DNA from: Streptomyces mashuensis
GTDB lineage: Bacteria; Actinomycetota; Actinomycetes; Streptomycetales; Streptomycetaceae
Direction: 5' to 3'
NCBI RefSeq assembly: GCF_014654785.1
Contig: NZ_BNBD01000008.1
Span: forward strand, 62,001 to 126,000
Length of the DNA stretch: 64,000 bases
The notes beneath the pieces were generated by a model, which worked only from the letters and a program-made list of their open reading frames with translations, did not search any database and had not been told where the DNA came from. Positions 1-9,300 of this stretch are shown here, piece by piece (the stretch's first letter is position 1; every line of letters starts with the position of its first letter). Both the position numbers and the translations under genes were made by a program.

Positions 1-427
1 TGGCGTGCAGAGCACCCAGGGCGAACTCGTTGCCGCAGCCCACGGCTGCGTAGCCGTCGGCGGGTTCGGCCACCTGGTAGTCGTCGTGGATGACGAAGAG
101 CCGGCCGTGGATGCCGACGAGGAACGTTCCCGCCTGTTCCTGTTCGGAGTCCTTGCGTGCCCAGCCGCCGTTCTTCAGGCAGGTGCGCAGTTTGTCGACG
201 AAGACGGTGGTCATGAAGGCGTCCATGTTCCCCTTGGGCCTGGGCGCTTTGAACGCGTGGTGCAGCAGTTGTCCCATGCGGAAGCTGGTGGTGAAGCCCA
301 TGGCGTAGGGGCCGTTGCGGAAGATCTTCGGATCGCGGCGCACGGTGATCCTCAGACCGCACACGCCTGCGGAGTCCCCGCCCAGGTGTACGCGTCCCTT
401 GTGCACGAGCCCGACGATCACCGTCAT
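1..427 (-). CDS. Proteasome/HslV-like Ntn-hydrolase fold protein, C-terminal end cut off by the window edge
   Basis: Partial gene; about 142 residues are visible from an ATG at 427 that follows a GGAGAAGGGGGAG ribosome site. The N-terminus reads MTVIVGLVHKGRVHLGGDSAG. If Met is removed, Thr becomes residue 1, with Asp at 17 and Lys at 33 in the DPKIF segment, matching the Thr1/Asp17/Lys33 catalytic set of HslV and proteasome beta subunits. A segment near residue 40 (MGFTTSFRMGQLL) resembles the region where HslV has its Gly-rich strand. This is a small Ntn-hydrolase-like family known from actinobacteria and phages. Substrate and partner are unknown, and no AAA+ unfoldase gene is visible beside it. 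The fold call is an inference from motif spacing. Confidence 0.75.
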   Translation of the reverse strand, partial: MTVIVGLVHKGRVHLGGDSAGVCGLRITVRRDPKIFRNGPYAMGFTTSFRMGQLLHHAFKAPRPKGNMDAFMTTVFVDKLRTCLKNGGWARKDSEQEQAGTFLVGIHGRLFVIHDDYQVAEPADGYAAVGCGNEFALGALHA

Positions 428-510
428 GGTCTCCCCCTTCTCCGGGCCGCCCCTCTCGATATTGCGCCGCGGGCGCCCGGCCGAAACCGTGCCGGGGCGG
501 GCCTTGCCGG

Positions 511-2376
511 TCATGCCGTCGGGGCTGCCGGGCTCCACGGCGCGAACGCGTTGTCCACCGACCGCAGGGCCCAGCGGAGGTCCGGCAGGTGGCGCAGCAG
601 CACGGTGGTCATGGTGTTGTTCTCGATCCACTCCAGCCCGGCCGGGGTGTACACCTGCGGGGTGTAGTCGGTGGTGAGGAAGCGGTCGCTGTTGAGGCGG
701 CGGGACGCCATGAGGACGAAGATGCGGAAGGCGGTGTCGCTGAAGGCGAAGCCCTTCGGGCGGGGTTCGGCGAACAGGCCCACCGAGAGGTCGACCCTTT
801 CGATGTCGTCGGCGTACAGGCGCCGCAGTTCCTCTGCCCAGGTGGGGTCGTCCGTCAGGGAGGCGAAGTCCTTGGCGGGGAGCAGGCCGAGTCGTCGCCG
901 GAACTCGTTGTAGCGCGGTACGCCCAGCTCGCGGCTGCGCAGGATGTCGACGGCCCCCAGGTCCATGAGCATGCCGTCCGGGCGCCGGAACTCCTGGAGG
1001 TGCCGTGGGTAGTTGTGCAGGGTGACCAGGCCGGGGTGCGAGGTGCCGAAGGAGTAGAAGAGGTCGGTCGCCGAGTGCCCGGCGAGTACGTCGTAGGTTT
1101 GGTGGCCGGTCAGCTCGTGGAACTCGGCCTGCTGGAGCAGGGCGTCGTCGGCGGCCGAGCGGAAGCTCCAGTCGTCCGGGATCAGGGGGTGCATCCGGTA
1201 GACGGCCACGAACTCCTCGGTGAGGCTGTACGGCACACCGAAGTGGTCGGTGCGGCCGCCCACGATGCCGCTGAGCACCTCGCTGCGGCTGACCCTGCCG
1301 AGCAGCCGGTGCATGCGTGCGCCCAGCAGCCCGTACCAGTTGGCGTGCATGGCGGTGACCGTCGTCGGGTGGCTGATGACGGCGGGCGTCCATTCGACGG
1401 TGTGGATCTTTGCGATGAGGGCCGCGTTGATCAGGCGGGCCCGCTGGAACAGTTCCTCGTCCGGCCAGTCGGGACACGTCTCGCGCAGCCTGTCGCAGAT
1501 GGCGTTGTGCTCACGGGCGAAGAGGGTGTGCATCATCGCCAGGCCCAGCCAGAAGCCGGGTACGTTCGCGGGGTCCTTGTCCGGCTCTCCGGGGAACAGC
1601 GGGCCGTTGCCGGGGACCTTCAGCTTGCCTTCGGCGCCCGTGCGCAGCCGGCGCTGGGTGTCCAGATCGTTGCCGTAGAGCTGGGAGGCGTCCCACCAGT
1701 GCGAGTTCTCGTTGATGTGCGTCGGCGGGAGGCCGTCGTCCCCGTCTGCGGGGCGGGTCGGGTCGGGAAGGGTGCGCGGGACGAGCATGGGCGGACTGGG
1801 CCAGGGGTCGTCGGCGGTGAGCTCGATCCGCCAGGGGTTGTCCATGGTGCCCGGGCCGTGGCCGACCCAGTCACGGATCATGAACTGCAGCCAGGCGGCG
1901 ACCAGGGTGTTGACGGAGGTGGCGGGGATGAACTCGTGCCGGGTCAGGACGGCACGGCTGACGTCGCGCGGGCTGGGGCGGAGGATGCCCGGCCCGGGTT
2001 CGGGGAAGGCCGCCTCGGGGGGTACGTTGCGGCCGAAGCGCGAGCGGGTCATCCCCATGCGCGGGTCCGTCAGGTCGTTGTACGTCCCGTCGGCGGTCCG
2101 CTGCGTGCGGTGCCGGGCGTCCGGGGGGCCGGGGGGCGGCAGGCCCGACGAGGGGTAGCCACTGGTGTCGTACAGGTTGTGGCGGCGCAGGTTGTCCCGC
2201 AGCCCGATGAGCGTCAGCAGGCCCAGGGGCTTGGGCAGGCGGTGCCAGCCGAATGTGTGGTCGGCGGCCATCGCCAGCTTGTCGTACGCCAGCACGAACC
2301 ACGGGGTGGGAGTGGTGCGGCGCGGGCCGGCCTTGCGGCCGTGGCGGTCGTCGCGGTCATCGGAGGATCGACGCAT
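511..2376 (-). CDS. Animal-haem-peroxidase family protein, cyclooxygenase/alpha-dioxygenase-like
   Basis: About 621 residues, from an ATG at 2376 behind a GGAAGGG site. Family motifs include NENSHWWDASQLYGND, HTLFAREHNA (with the conserved Arg) and VYRMHPLIPDDW. In the last, Tyr393-x-x-His396 reproduces the catalytic-tyrosine and proximal-haem-histidine pair of COX and plant alpha-DOX enzymes, so oxygenation of a fatty-acid substrate is the likely chemistry. The distal motif, QFMIHDW in alpha-DOX, reads QFMIRDW here (Gln164...Arg168), so the distal histidine appears replaced. There is no signal peptide. It is the last gene of a leftward operon (4102 to 511) with a membrane protein and two unknown proteins, which suggests a lipid-linked role; the actual substrate is not visible. 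Confidence 0.85.
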   Translation of the reverse strand: MRRSSDDRDDRHGRKAGPRRTTPTPWFVLAYDKLAMAADHTFGWHRLPKPLGLLTLIGLRDNLRRHNLYDTSGYPSSGLPPPGPPDARHRTQRTADGTYNDLTDPRMGMTRSRFGRNVPPEAAFPEPGPGILRPSPRDVSRAVLTRHEFIPATSVNTLVAAWLQFMIRDWVGHGPGTMDNPWRIELTADDPWPSPPMLVPRTLPDPTRPADGDDGLPPTHINENSHWWDASQLYGNDLDTQRRLRTGAEGKLKVPGNGPLFPGEPDKDPANVPGFWLGLAMMHTLFAREHNAICDRLRETCPDWPDEELFQRARLINAALIAKIHTVEWTPAVISHPTTVTAMHANWYGLLGARMHRLLGRVSRSEVLSGIVGGRTDHFGVPYSLTEEFVAVYRMHPLIPDDWSFRSAADDALLQQAEFHELTGHQTYDVLAGHSATDLFYSFGTSHPGLVTLHNYPRHLQEFRRPDGMLMDLGAVDILRSRELGVPRYNEFRRRLGLLPAKDFASLTDDPTWAEELRRLYADDIERVDLSVGLFAEPRPKGFAFSDTAFRIFVLMASRRLNSDRFLTTDYTPQVYTPAGLEWIENNTMTTVLLRHLPDLRWALRSVDNAFAPWSPAAPTA

Positions 2377-2410
2377 GGTCCGTTCCCTTCCGGCAGCCGG
2401 TCGAGGTCGT

Positions 2411-2821
2411 TCAGCGGTCGGCTCCTTCAGCGATGGCCCCGGGGGCACCGCTCCCCCACCGGGCCAGGAGCGTCAGGGCGACGTTGACGGTCGAGACCGT
2501 CGTGGCGGCTGTCGCCGTCGCGCGGGGCAGCGTGCCGTGGCGTCCGGCGCACGCTGCTGCGAGGGCGTCGCTCGCATGGATGAACGTACCCACGCGCAAC
2601 ATCCGGTGGAGTTGCTCCGGGTCCCGGACGAGCAGCAGGTCGGCGCCGAGGACCACCGTACGTACACCGAACATGCGCAGGACGTAGACCAGAGCGGGCC
2701 CGGCCGCGTCGGCCCCCAGCCTCCGGGCCATCAGGCGGGGGGCGAGGAGCGCCGCCGCGCCGTTGACCAGCCGGATCGCGGCCAGGGTCTGTCGCGCGCG
2801 GGCTTGTACGTCCATGGCCAT
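2411..2821 (-). CDS. Small hydrophobic protein of unknown function
   Basis: 136 residues. The ATG at 2821 has GAAGG close upstream, and ATG 2815 is an equally plausible start. The protein has at least three hydrophobic stretches, around residues 12-26 (RLVNGAAALLAPRL), 42-65 (VYVLRMFGVRTVVLGADLLL) and 105-120 (TVSTVNVALTLLA), so it is probably an integral membrane protein of the small four-helix type often annotated as DUF4267-like. It lies 34 bases upstream of the haem dioxygenase gene on the same strand and is probably cotranscribed with it. No catalytic motif is recognised. Confidence 0.65.
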   Translation of the reverse strand: MAMDVQARARQTLAAIRLVNGAAALLAPRLMARRLGADAAGPALVYVLRMFGVRTVVLGADLLLVRDPEQLHRMLRVGTFIHASDALAAACAGRHGTLPRATATAATTVSTVNVALTLLARWGSGAPGAIAEGADR

Positions 2822-2879
2822 GCACCTTCTCGTGCTGCGTGCTGCGTGCTGCGTGCGCGGGGCGGGCCGGTGCCTCCCG

Positions 2880-3332
2880 TCATGTCCCGGCCCGGGAGCC
2901 GGCACCGGGGAAGTCCAGCAGGAAGCCGAGGACGCGGTGCCGGCCCCAGTAGACGAGGCCGAGGTAGGAGCCAGGGGCGATCCGGCGGATCTCGTCGCGG
3001 ATCCGGTGGGCGAGGAGGGAGGTGCGGGAGTAGTCGAGGACGGTGCACTCGGCTCCGTCGAGCCGGCTCCGCCCGCGGCGGACCTCCGCCCTCACCGCGC
3101 GTACGCCGAAGGGCGTCACCCTGTTGCGGAGTTCTCTTCCGTCGGGCGCGAACACCTTGCCCTGCCAGGCGAGGAGGCGGGCCAGGCCGGCCACCGCCTT
3201 GGAGAGCCGCGCGCCCCGGGCCAGCAGTACGGTGCCGCGCCCCTCGCCGCGGGGAATCTCCCCGGCGGGGCTGGTGCGGAAGAGCTGGTCCAGTTCGGCC
3301 CGTGACATGGCCAGCAGCCGATCCGCGTCCAC
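2880..3332 (-). CDS. Conserved protein of unknown function, about 150 residues
   Basis: I do not recognise a named family. The frame from GTG 3332 gives 150 residues; ATG 3308 (143 residues), preceded by GGATCGG, is an equally good start. Visible features are LLAWQGKVF in the middle, RNRVTPFGVRAV, then a C-terminal block GAECTVLDYSRTSLLAHRIRDEI and LGLVYWGRHRVLGFLLDF. That block reads like a small alpha/beta or lipocalin-like domain rather than a membrane protein. It sits between the VC0807-type membrane gene and the small hydrophobic gene, all on the minus strand with gaps of about 60 bases, so it is probably part of the same operon as the haem dioxygenase. A lipid-binding accessory role is only a guess from context. 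Confidence 0.65.
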   Translation of the reverse strand: MDADRLLAMSRAELDQLFRTSPAGEIPRGEGRGTVLLARGARLSKAVAGLARLLAWQGKVFAPDGRELRNRVTPFGVRAVRAEVRRGRSRLDGAECTVLDYSRTSLLAHRIRDEIRRIAPGSYLGLVYWGRHRVLGFLLDFPGAGSRAGT

Positions 3333-3394
3333 CCGTTCATCGTAGATTCGGCCTGTGGGCCCGGCATCTCGGCGGTCGACGGCCGGTGGCCGTG

Positions 3395-4102
3395 CTAGGC
3401 GGCGGAGCCGCCCGCGGTCGCCGGGGTGGCGCTCGCTTCCGCCGCCGCGGCCTGTGCCGCTGCCGAGCGGGCGCGGCCCGCCTTGGCGACCCGGGTGGTC
3501 CAGGTGACCAGGGCGGCCACGACGACCAGCGGGAGGACGTTGTTCACCAGGACCATGGCGTCGGTCGGCAGGGTGTAGGTGAGCACGGCGCGGATGGCCG
3601 CCTCCGCCAGGAAGCCGAGGCCCCACACCGTCGTCAGCAGGTACTGCGTGCGCCGGAAGCCGGGGAATTCCCACAGCCCGTTCCAGTGGGCCAGGCCCTC
3701 GGGTGTGCCGTCGGTGCCGAACTTGCGGCCCAGGTAGAACATCAGCGGCCGGCGCAGCAGCAGGCTGCCCAGGAAGGACAGGCCCAGCAGGCCCGTGATG
3801 GCCGAGTCCTTGAGGAAGACGAGTTCGGTGGTGTTGTAGGCCGTCGCGCTCAGCGCGCCGAGCAGCATGAGGATCAGCATCATCATGCCGAACTCGTCGA
3901 CGCGGCGCCGGATCGCCAGGTGCAGGAGCGTCTCGACGGCGGGCCACAGGGAGATGAGCAGCAGCGCCTTGACCTGGCTCACCCCGTGGTCGGTGAGCAT
4001 CCCGTAGGTCACGAAGGGCAGGATCACGGCGAACAGGATGGCCGGCCCCCAGTTGGCCAGGGCCTTGCCGCCGCCTCTGCGGGGCGTGTCGTGCTTCGTC
4101 AT
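3395..4102 (-). CDS. VC0807-family integral membrane protein
   Basis: 235 residues from ATG 4102. Six or so hydrophobic segments are visible: residues 17-35 (GPAILFAVILPFVTYGML), 44-60, 70-90 (MMMLILMLLGALSA), 98-115, 150-170 and 190-210 (VLVNNVLPLVVVAALV). It ends with an Ala/Ser-rich cytoplasmic tail. The pattern GPAILFAVILPFVTYGMLT followed by a short central WNGLWEFPGFRRTQ loop matches the VC0807 family, whose function is unknown. It is the first gene of the leftward operon and diverges from the PaaX-type regulator, with a palindrome-bearing gap between them, so it is likely controlled by that regulator. Confidence 0.75.
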   Translation of the reverse strand: MTKHDTPRRGGGKALANWGPAILFAVILPFVTYGMLTDHGVSQVKALLLISLWPAVETLLHLAIRRRVDEFGMMMLILMLLGALSATAYNTTELVFLKDSAITGLLGLSFLGSLLLRRPLMFYLGRKFGTDGTPEGLAHWNGLWEFPGFRRTQYLLTTVWGLGFLAEAAIRAVLTYTLPTDAMVLVNNVLPLVVVAALVTWTTRVAKAGRARSAAAQAAAAEASATPATAGGSAA

Positions 4103-4124
4103 TCCGGTTTTCCCCCGATTCATT

Positions 4125-4160
4125 TGTGCGGCACACATATTTTTGTGTGTCGGATATACT
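4125..4160. promoter_or_regulatory. Divergent promoter/operator between the VC0807 gene and the PaaX-type regulator
   Basis: A perfect inverted repeat TGTGC-G-GCACA lies at 4125-4135. A second, looser CACACA / TGTGTG pair flanks an AT-rich centre at 4132-4150, unusual in this GC-rich region. A TATACT -10 hexamer at 4155-4160 ends 7 bases before the GTG at 4168, so the regulator mRNA is probably leaderless. The repeats are placed to let the regulator control both directions. Confidence 0.55.
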
Positions 4161-4167
4161 CACGGTC

Positions 4168-5013
4168 GTGAGCAAGATCGTAACAGGTCGCAACGGGGCG
4201 GCCGGCGTCTCGCGCGGTGCCCACGTGAGCCTGGTGCCGTTCCTGTACGGGGTGGCCGGGCGCGAGGAGCTCCCCGGCGTCGCACTGGTCCGGCTCCTCA
4301 CCGACGTGGGGCTCACCCCTGCCGCAGCCCGCTCGCTCATCGCCCGGATGCGCCGGGACGGCCTGGTCACGGCCACCCCCCGCGGTCGCGGTGCCGACTA
4401 CCGGCTCACCGGCCCGTTCCTGGCCGCCTTCCGGCGGATCCGCGACGGCCCTCCCCCGCCCCCGGCCTGGGACGGCTTCTTCCACGCCGTCTTCTACACC
4501 GTCCCCGAGGCCCACCGCGCCCACCGCGACCGGCTGCGGCGCGCTGCGGCCCTGGCCCGGTACGGCCTGATGCAGCCCGGCATCCTCATCTCCCCGGCCG
4601 ACCGCCGCGACCACCTGCTGGCCGAGCTCGGCGGCCCCCTCCAGGAGGGCACGGTGTACTTCGGGCGCGTCGAACTCGACGTGGCCGACGCCGCCCAGGT
4701 GGCGCGCCGCGCCTGGGAACTCGACGAGCTCGACCGCCGCTACCGCGAGCACGCCGAACGCCTGCGCGCCGCCATCCGCGACACGCCCGTCCCGCCGGAG
4801 CCCGGGCCGCAGGGCCTCGCGGCCTACGCCCGGCTCTTCGGCGGCAGCCTCGTCGACACGCTCCGCACACCGCCCGCTCTGCCGCCCGTACTCCTGCCCG
4901 CCGGCTGGTCCCTTCCGCAGCTGCTGGGTGCGGTCGGTGCGGCGTACGCGCATTTCGGTCCGCCCGTGATCGCGTACGTCCAGGAGGTCGTGGCCGCGGC
5001 CGCCGAACGCTGA
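4168..5013 (+). CDS. PaaX-type transcriptional regulator
   Basis: 281 residues from GTG 4168, chosen because a TATACT -10 box sits 7 bases upstream. The N-terminal winged helix spans roughly residues 25-80 (VALVRLLTDVGLTPAAARSL then MRRDGLVTATPRGRGADYRLT), the arrangement seen in PaaX/repressor-of-phenylacetate proteins. It is followed by the PaaX central region (WDGFFHAVFYTVPE, ARYGLMQPGILISP) and a C-terminal helical domain. Members usually repress a neighbouring catabolic operon until an acyl-CoA-type ligand binds. Here the divergent genes encode a membrane protein and a haem dioxygenase, so an acyl or fatty-acid ligand is plausible but not shown. Confidence 0.8.
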   Translation: MSKIVTGRNGAAGVSRGAHVSLVPFLYGVAGREELPGVALVRLLTDVGLTPAAARSLIARMRRDGLVTATPRGRGADYRLTGPFLAAFRRIRDGPPPPPAWDGFFHAVFYTVPEAHRAHRDRLRRAAALARYGLMQPGILISPADRRDHLLAELGGPLQEGTVYFGRVELDVADAAQVARRAWELDELDRRYREHAERLRAAIRDTPVPPEPGPQGLAAYARLFGGSLVDTLRTPPALPPVLLPAGWSLPQLLGAVGAAYAHFGPPVIAYVQEVVAAAAER

Positions 5014-5139
5014 CCGCGCCGCGTGCGGGGGTGACTCGCCTCGGCGCTGCCCGGAGGGGTGCCGGAGGTATGCCAGGTGTGCGCGGCCGCCGCGGAGCGG
5101 CGTGTTCCGTTCCCACCCGGGTCGTGCCCTGGTAGCCGG

Positions 5140-6270
5140 TCAGGCAGGGGTGCCGGCGCCGAGGCGCAGGGCGCCGACCTCGTCGAGGATCTTCTCCGAG
5201 GACGCGACGTGGCGGCTCGCGGTGATGACGTCGCGCAGGCACCGGTCGAGCGGGGTGTGCTCGGTGTAGACCGCCGCCGACCCCACGGCGTCGTACAGGA
5301 GCTGGACCGCCTCCCGGCAGGCGCGGTGCGCGAACTGGCGGGCCAGGGCCGTCGTGCCGCGTTCCGGTGCCCGGCCCGCCGCCTGCGCGGCCCAGGCGTC
5401 CTCCAGCGTGGCGTACACGTAGGCGTCCGCGGCGCCGATCAGCGCCTCGGCGTGCGCGAAATCGGCACCCCTGCCGGAGGCCTTGGCGGCGAGGATCTCC
5501 CTGGCGGCTTTCAGCGCGGACCGGCCGATGCCCAGGGGCACGCCCGCCAGCTTGAGGGCGAGGTTGTCGGAGCGCAGGTGGAGCGGTTCGGGGCGCGTGC
5601 CCGGTGGTGCGAGCGCGAAGGTGTGGTGCTCCGGGACGAACAGGTCGGCCACGACGAAGTCGTGGCTGCCCGTGCCGCGCAGACCGGTGGTGTTCCAGGT
5701 GTCGAGCACCCGTGCGTGCGCGGCGTCGAAGACGGCGACCCGCGAGGCGCCGTCCGGGGTCAGGAAGCCCGCCATCACCCGGTCGGCGTGGGTGATTCCG
5801 CTGCCGTGGGTCCAGCGGCCCGACAGCAGGTATCCGGTGCCCCGCCGGACCGCCCGCCCGGCCGGCGGCAGCACCGTCGTGGTGATCAGGTCCGGGTCCG
5901 GGAACAGCTCGGTGAACACCTCTTCGGGCAGCGAGACCACGGCCAGCGCGGCGTTCAGCGCGACAGCCGCGCACCAGGCGACCGAGGCGTCCCCCTCCGC
6001 CAGCAGATCGACCGCCCGCGTGATCTCCGGCACGGTCATCTCCACACCGCCCAGCGCCGGGGGCAGGGCGGCACGCAACAGGCCGGTGGCCTTCAAGCCG
6101 TCGAGGACGTCGGCGGGGAGCCGGCCCGTCCGCTCGATCTGCGGCGCGTACGCCGGGAGACCCGGGGCGTATGCCCGTAACCGGTCCAGGACCGAGGTGA
6201 CTGTCAGGGCGGGGCTCGTTGCCGACTTCGTGCTGCCGGTCCGGGCCGGCAGTTCCATGGTGGTCGTCAT
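5140..6270 (-). CDS. Acyl-CoA-dehydrogenase-fold flavoprotein, probable tailoring enzyme of the thiazoline cluster
   Basis: 376 residues from ATG 6270, 8 bases after AGGAGG. It has the acyl-CoA dehydrogenase layout: a helical N-terminal domain (GLLRAALPPALGG near residue 60), a beta domain with GRWTHGSGITHADRV and a C-terminal four-helix bundle. The RGTGSHDFVVADLFVP segment is typical of the group D flavin monooxygenase-like subset (HpaB/DszC/indole-acetate type) rather than of beta-oxidation enzymes. It lies 59 bases downstream of the PKS-NRPS gene on the same strand and is the only obvious redox tailoring gene in the cluster. Oxidation of the thiazoline ring to a thiazole, or hydroxylation of the product, are the two readings I consider likely. 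Neither is proven by sequence. Confidence 0.85.
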   Translation of the reverse strand: MTTTMELPARTGSTKSATSPALTVTSVLDRLRAYAPGLPAYAPQIERTGRLPADVLDGLKATGLLRAALPPALGGVEMTVPEITRAVDLLAEGDASVAWCAAVALNAALAVVSLPEEVFTELFPDPDLITTTVLPPAGRAVRRGTGYLLSGRWTHGSGITHADRVMAGFLTPDGASRVAVFDAAHARVLDTWNTTGLRGTGSHDFVVADLFVPEHHTFALAPPGTRPEPLHLRSDNLALKLAGVPLGIGRSALKAAREILAAKASGRGADFAHAEALIGAADAYVYATLEDAWAAQAAGRAPERGTTALARQFAHRACREAVQLLYDAVGSAAVYTEHTPLDRCLRDVITASRHVASSEKILDEVGALRLGAGTPA

Positions 6271-6328
6271 CGTCCGGTCCTCCTGGTCCTCCTGGTGCGG
6301 GTGTTGGGCCGGGTTCCGCGGGCCCGGG

Positions 6329-9300
6329 TCACAGGTCCTCCAGGGCCTTGCCGAGCTCGGCCGCCAACGTTCCGACGTCCGGCGAGCGCATGACGCTGTA
6401 GTGGTCGCCGGGGACGTCGATGCTCTCTGCCTGGTCCCCGAGGAGGTCCAGCCACTGCCGGGTCGTTGTGGCATGAGCACCGTCCATGGCCTGGAACAGC
6501 CGGACCCTGCCCCGGTACGGAGCGGGCTCGTGCCCGGCCAGCGCGCGGCTGAGGCGCAGGAACCGGTCCGCCAGCCGTTCCAGCGTGGCGGTGTCGACGT
6601 CGTCCGGCAGGACGGCGGCGTCCTGCGCCCGCCTCAGCAGCTCCTCGACCGCGGGCCGGCCGTCGGCGGGCTCGAACTCCTCCGGGCCGGGGTTCCAGTC
6701 GCTGCCCGCGAGCCCGGCCAGGTCGCGGGCGAAGCGGGCCAGCAGCACCGCGTCGGACGCGGGTTCCGTGCGGCCCGGCGGTTCGAGCAGGTCCACCGCC
6801 GCGACGAGTTCGACCGTCCTGCCCCGGCCGGTGAGCAGCCGGGCCGTCTCCAGCGCGATCACGCCGCCCATCGACCAGCCGCCGAGCCGGAAGGGGCCGG
6901 CCGGGAACCGTTCGGTGAGCACGTCGGCGTAGTGCGCGGCAAGGCCGGCCAGGGTCGGGGGGACGGATGCGGGAGGGGGGCACTGGAGGGCGTGCAGCGG
7001 CTGGTCGTCGTCCAGGAGGGCACCGAGCCCGGCGTAGCAGAGCACGTCGCCGCCGACCGGGTGGACGAGGACCAGGGGTGGGCGGCTTCCGGTGTCCCGG
7101 AGCGTGACCAGGGCCGCCCGGCCCTCGTCGGCGGACTCCTCGCGCAGCGCCTCGGCGAGCAGGGCGATGGTCGGCCGGGCCAGCAACGTGGCCACCGGCA
7201 GCGACCGGCCGGTGCGCTGCCGGATCCGCGCCGTCATCCGCACCGCGAGCATGGAGTCACCGCCCAGGTCGAAGAAGTTGTCGGTGACGCCCAGCCCGGC
7301 CGGTCCACCGGCCGGCCCGAAGAGCTCGGCCCAGATGTCCGCGAGGAGCCGCTCCGTCGCGTCGCGCGGTGCGACCGCATCCCCGGAGTACGGGGCCGTC
7401 TCCTCCGGTGACGGGAGGCGGTTGCGGTCCACCTTGCCGTTGCCGGTCAGGGGCAGCTCGTCCAGGACGACGATGCGGACGGGCACCATGTAGCCGGGCA
7501 GTTCCCGGCCGAGAGCCTCGCGCAGCTCGTCCTCGGAGGTGCCCGAGACGGCGTACCCGACGAGCCGTCGCGGGCCGCCCCGCTCGCCCTCGGCCACCAC
7601 GACCGCTGCGCGGACGTCCGGCCGGCGCAGCAGGGCCGCCTCGACCTCGCCCGGCTCGATCCGGTGGCCCTGGATCTTCACTTGGGAGTCCGCGCGCCCC
7701 AGGAACTCGATGGTGCCGTCCGGCAGGTACCGGCCGAGGTCGCCGGTCCGGTAGAGCCGCTCCCCCGTCACCGGGTGGCGCAGGAACGCCGCGCGTGTCT
7801 TCGCCTCGTCGCCGAGGTAGCCGCGGGCCAGGCCGGCACCGGCGATGTACAAGTCACCGGGGACCCTGACCGGGCGCGGGCGCAGCGCCTCGTCCAGCAC
7901 ATGGAAGCGTTGGTTCCGCATGGGTCTGCCGTACGGGATGCTCGTCCAGTCCGGGTCCACGTGGGTGATGGGGTACTGGATCGACCAGATGGACGCCTCG
8001 GTCGCGCCGCCCAGGCTCGAGACCCGCGCGTTCGGCAGCGTCGAGGCGATGGCCGCGGGGAGGGTGACGGGGATCCAGTCGCCGCTCATCATCACCACGC
8101 GCAGCGACGGCGGACCTGCGAGGGGCCTCACGTGTGCGACGAACATGTCCATCAGCGCGGGGACGCTGTTCCAGATCGTCACGTCGTGCCGGTTCATCAG
8201 GTCGAGCCAGACGGACGGTTCGCGCTGCGCCGACGCGTCGGGCAGGACCACCGCTCCCCCGGCCGACAGCAGCCCGAAGATGTCGTAGACCGACAGGTCG
8301 AAGTGGAGCGCGGACAGGGCCAGGACACGGTCGCGCGCCGTCACGCCGAACCGGTCGTTGACGTCCTGGATCGTGTTGACCGCGGCGGCGTGCTCGATCA
8401 TCACGCCCTTGGGGACCCCGGTGGAACCCGATGTGAAGATGACGTACGCGAGGTCGCCGGGCCCGGCCGGGGAAGGCGGCAGGGGATCGCTCGCGGGCGT
8501 ACCCTGCGGCTCGTCCGGCTCCAGGTCGACGTGCAGCGAGCGGATTCCCTCCGGCAGGCCGAGCCCGTCCGCGACCGCCGACCGGGTCAGGACCAGACCG
8601 ATCCCGGCGGTCTCCGTGATCAGCCGAAGGCGCCGGGCGGGCGTCGTGGCGTCCACCGGCACATACGCAGCTCCGGACTTGAGGACGCCCAACGCCGCGA
8701 CGACCTGCTCCCAGCTCTTGTCCATCACGATGCCGACGAGGACGCCCGGGCCCGCGCCGTGGCCGGTCAGCCAGCGGGCGACCCGGTCGGAGCGGCGGTC
8801 CAGCTCGCCGTAGTCGAGGGTCCGGGCGGCGGTGATGACGGCGGGCGCGTCCGGCCGGGTGGCGGCGTGCCGCAGGAACGCGTCGTGCAGCAGCTCGGAA
8901 GGAACGGGGGCGTCGTCCGTGGCGCTGACCGCCCGGCGCAGCTCCAGGTCGGCCACCGGGGGCAGCACGGACGGCGGGCGGCGCCACGCACCCTCGCCGC
9001 ACAGGTCCCGCACCAGGTCCCGGTAGGCGTCCCACATGGCGTCGACGACGCCGTCGGGGAACATCTCCTCCACCACGTCCCAGTTGAGGACGAGTTCCCC
9101 GGCCTCCTCCAGGGCCTGGTGGTCGAGCCACACCTGCGGGGTCCGGACCGAGCTGGACACCAGTCTGCCGGAGGCGCCGAGCGTGGTCAGCGCCGTGAGC
9201 GCACCGCCGTCGGCGTCGTTCCCTCCCGTCAGGCCGATGGTGCTGGTGAAGACCACGGGCATGCTCGCCAGGCCGGTCCCGCCGCGGGCCCGGTTGAGCT

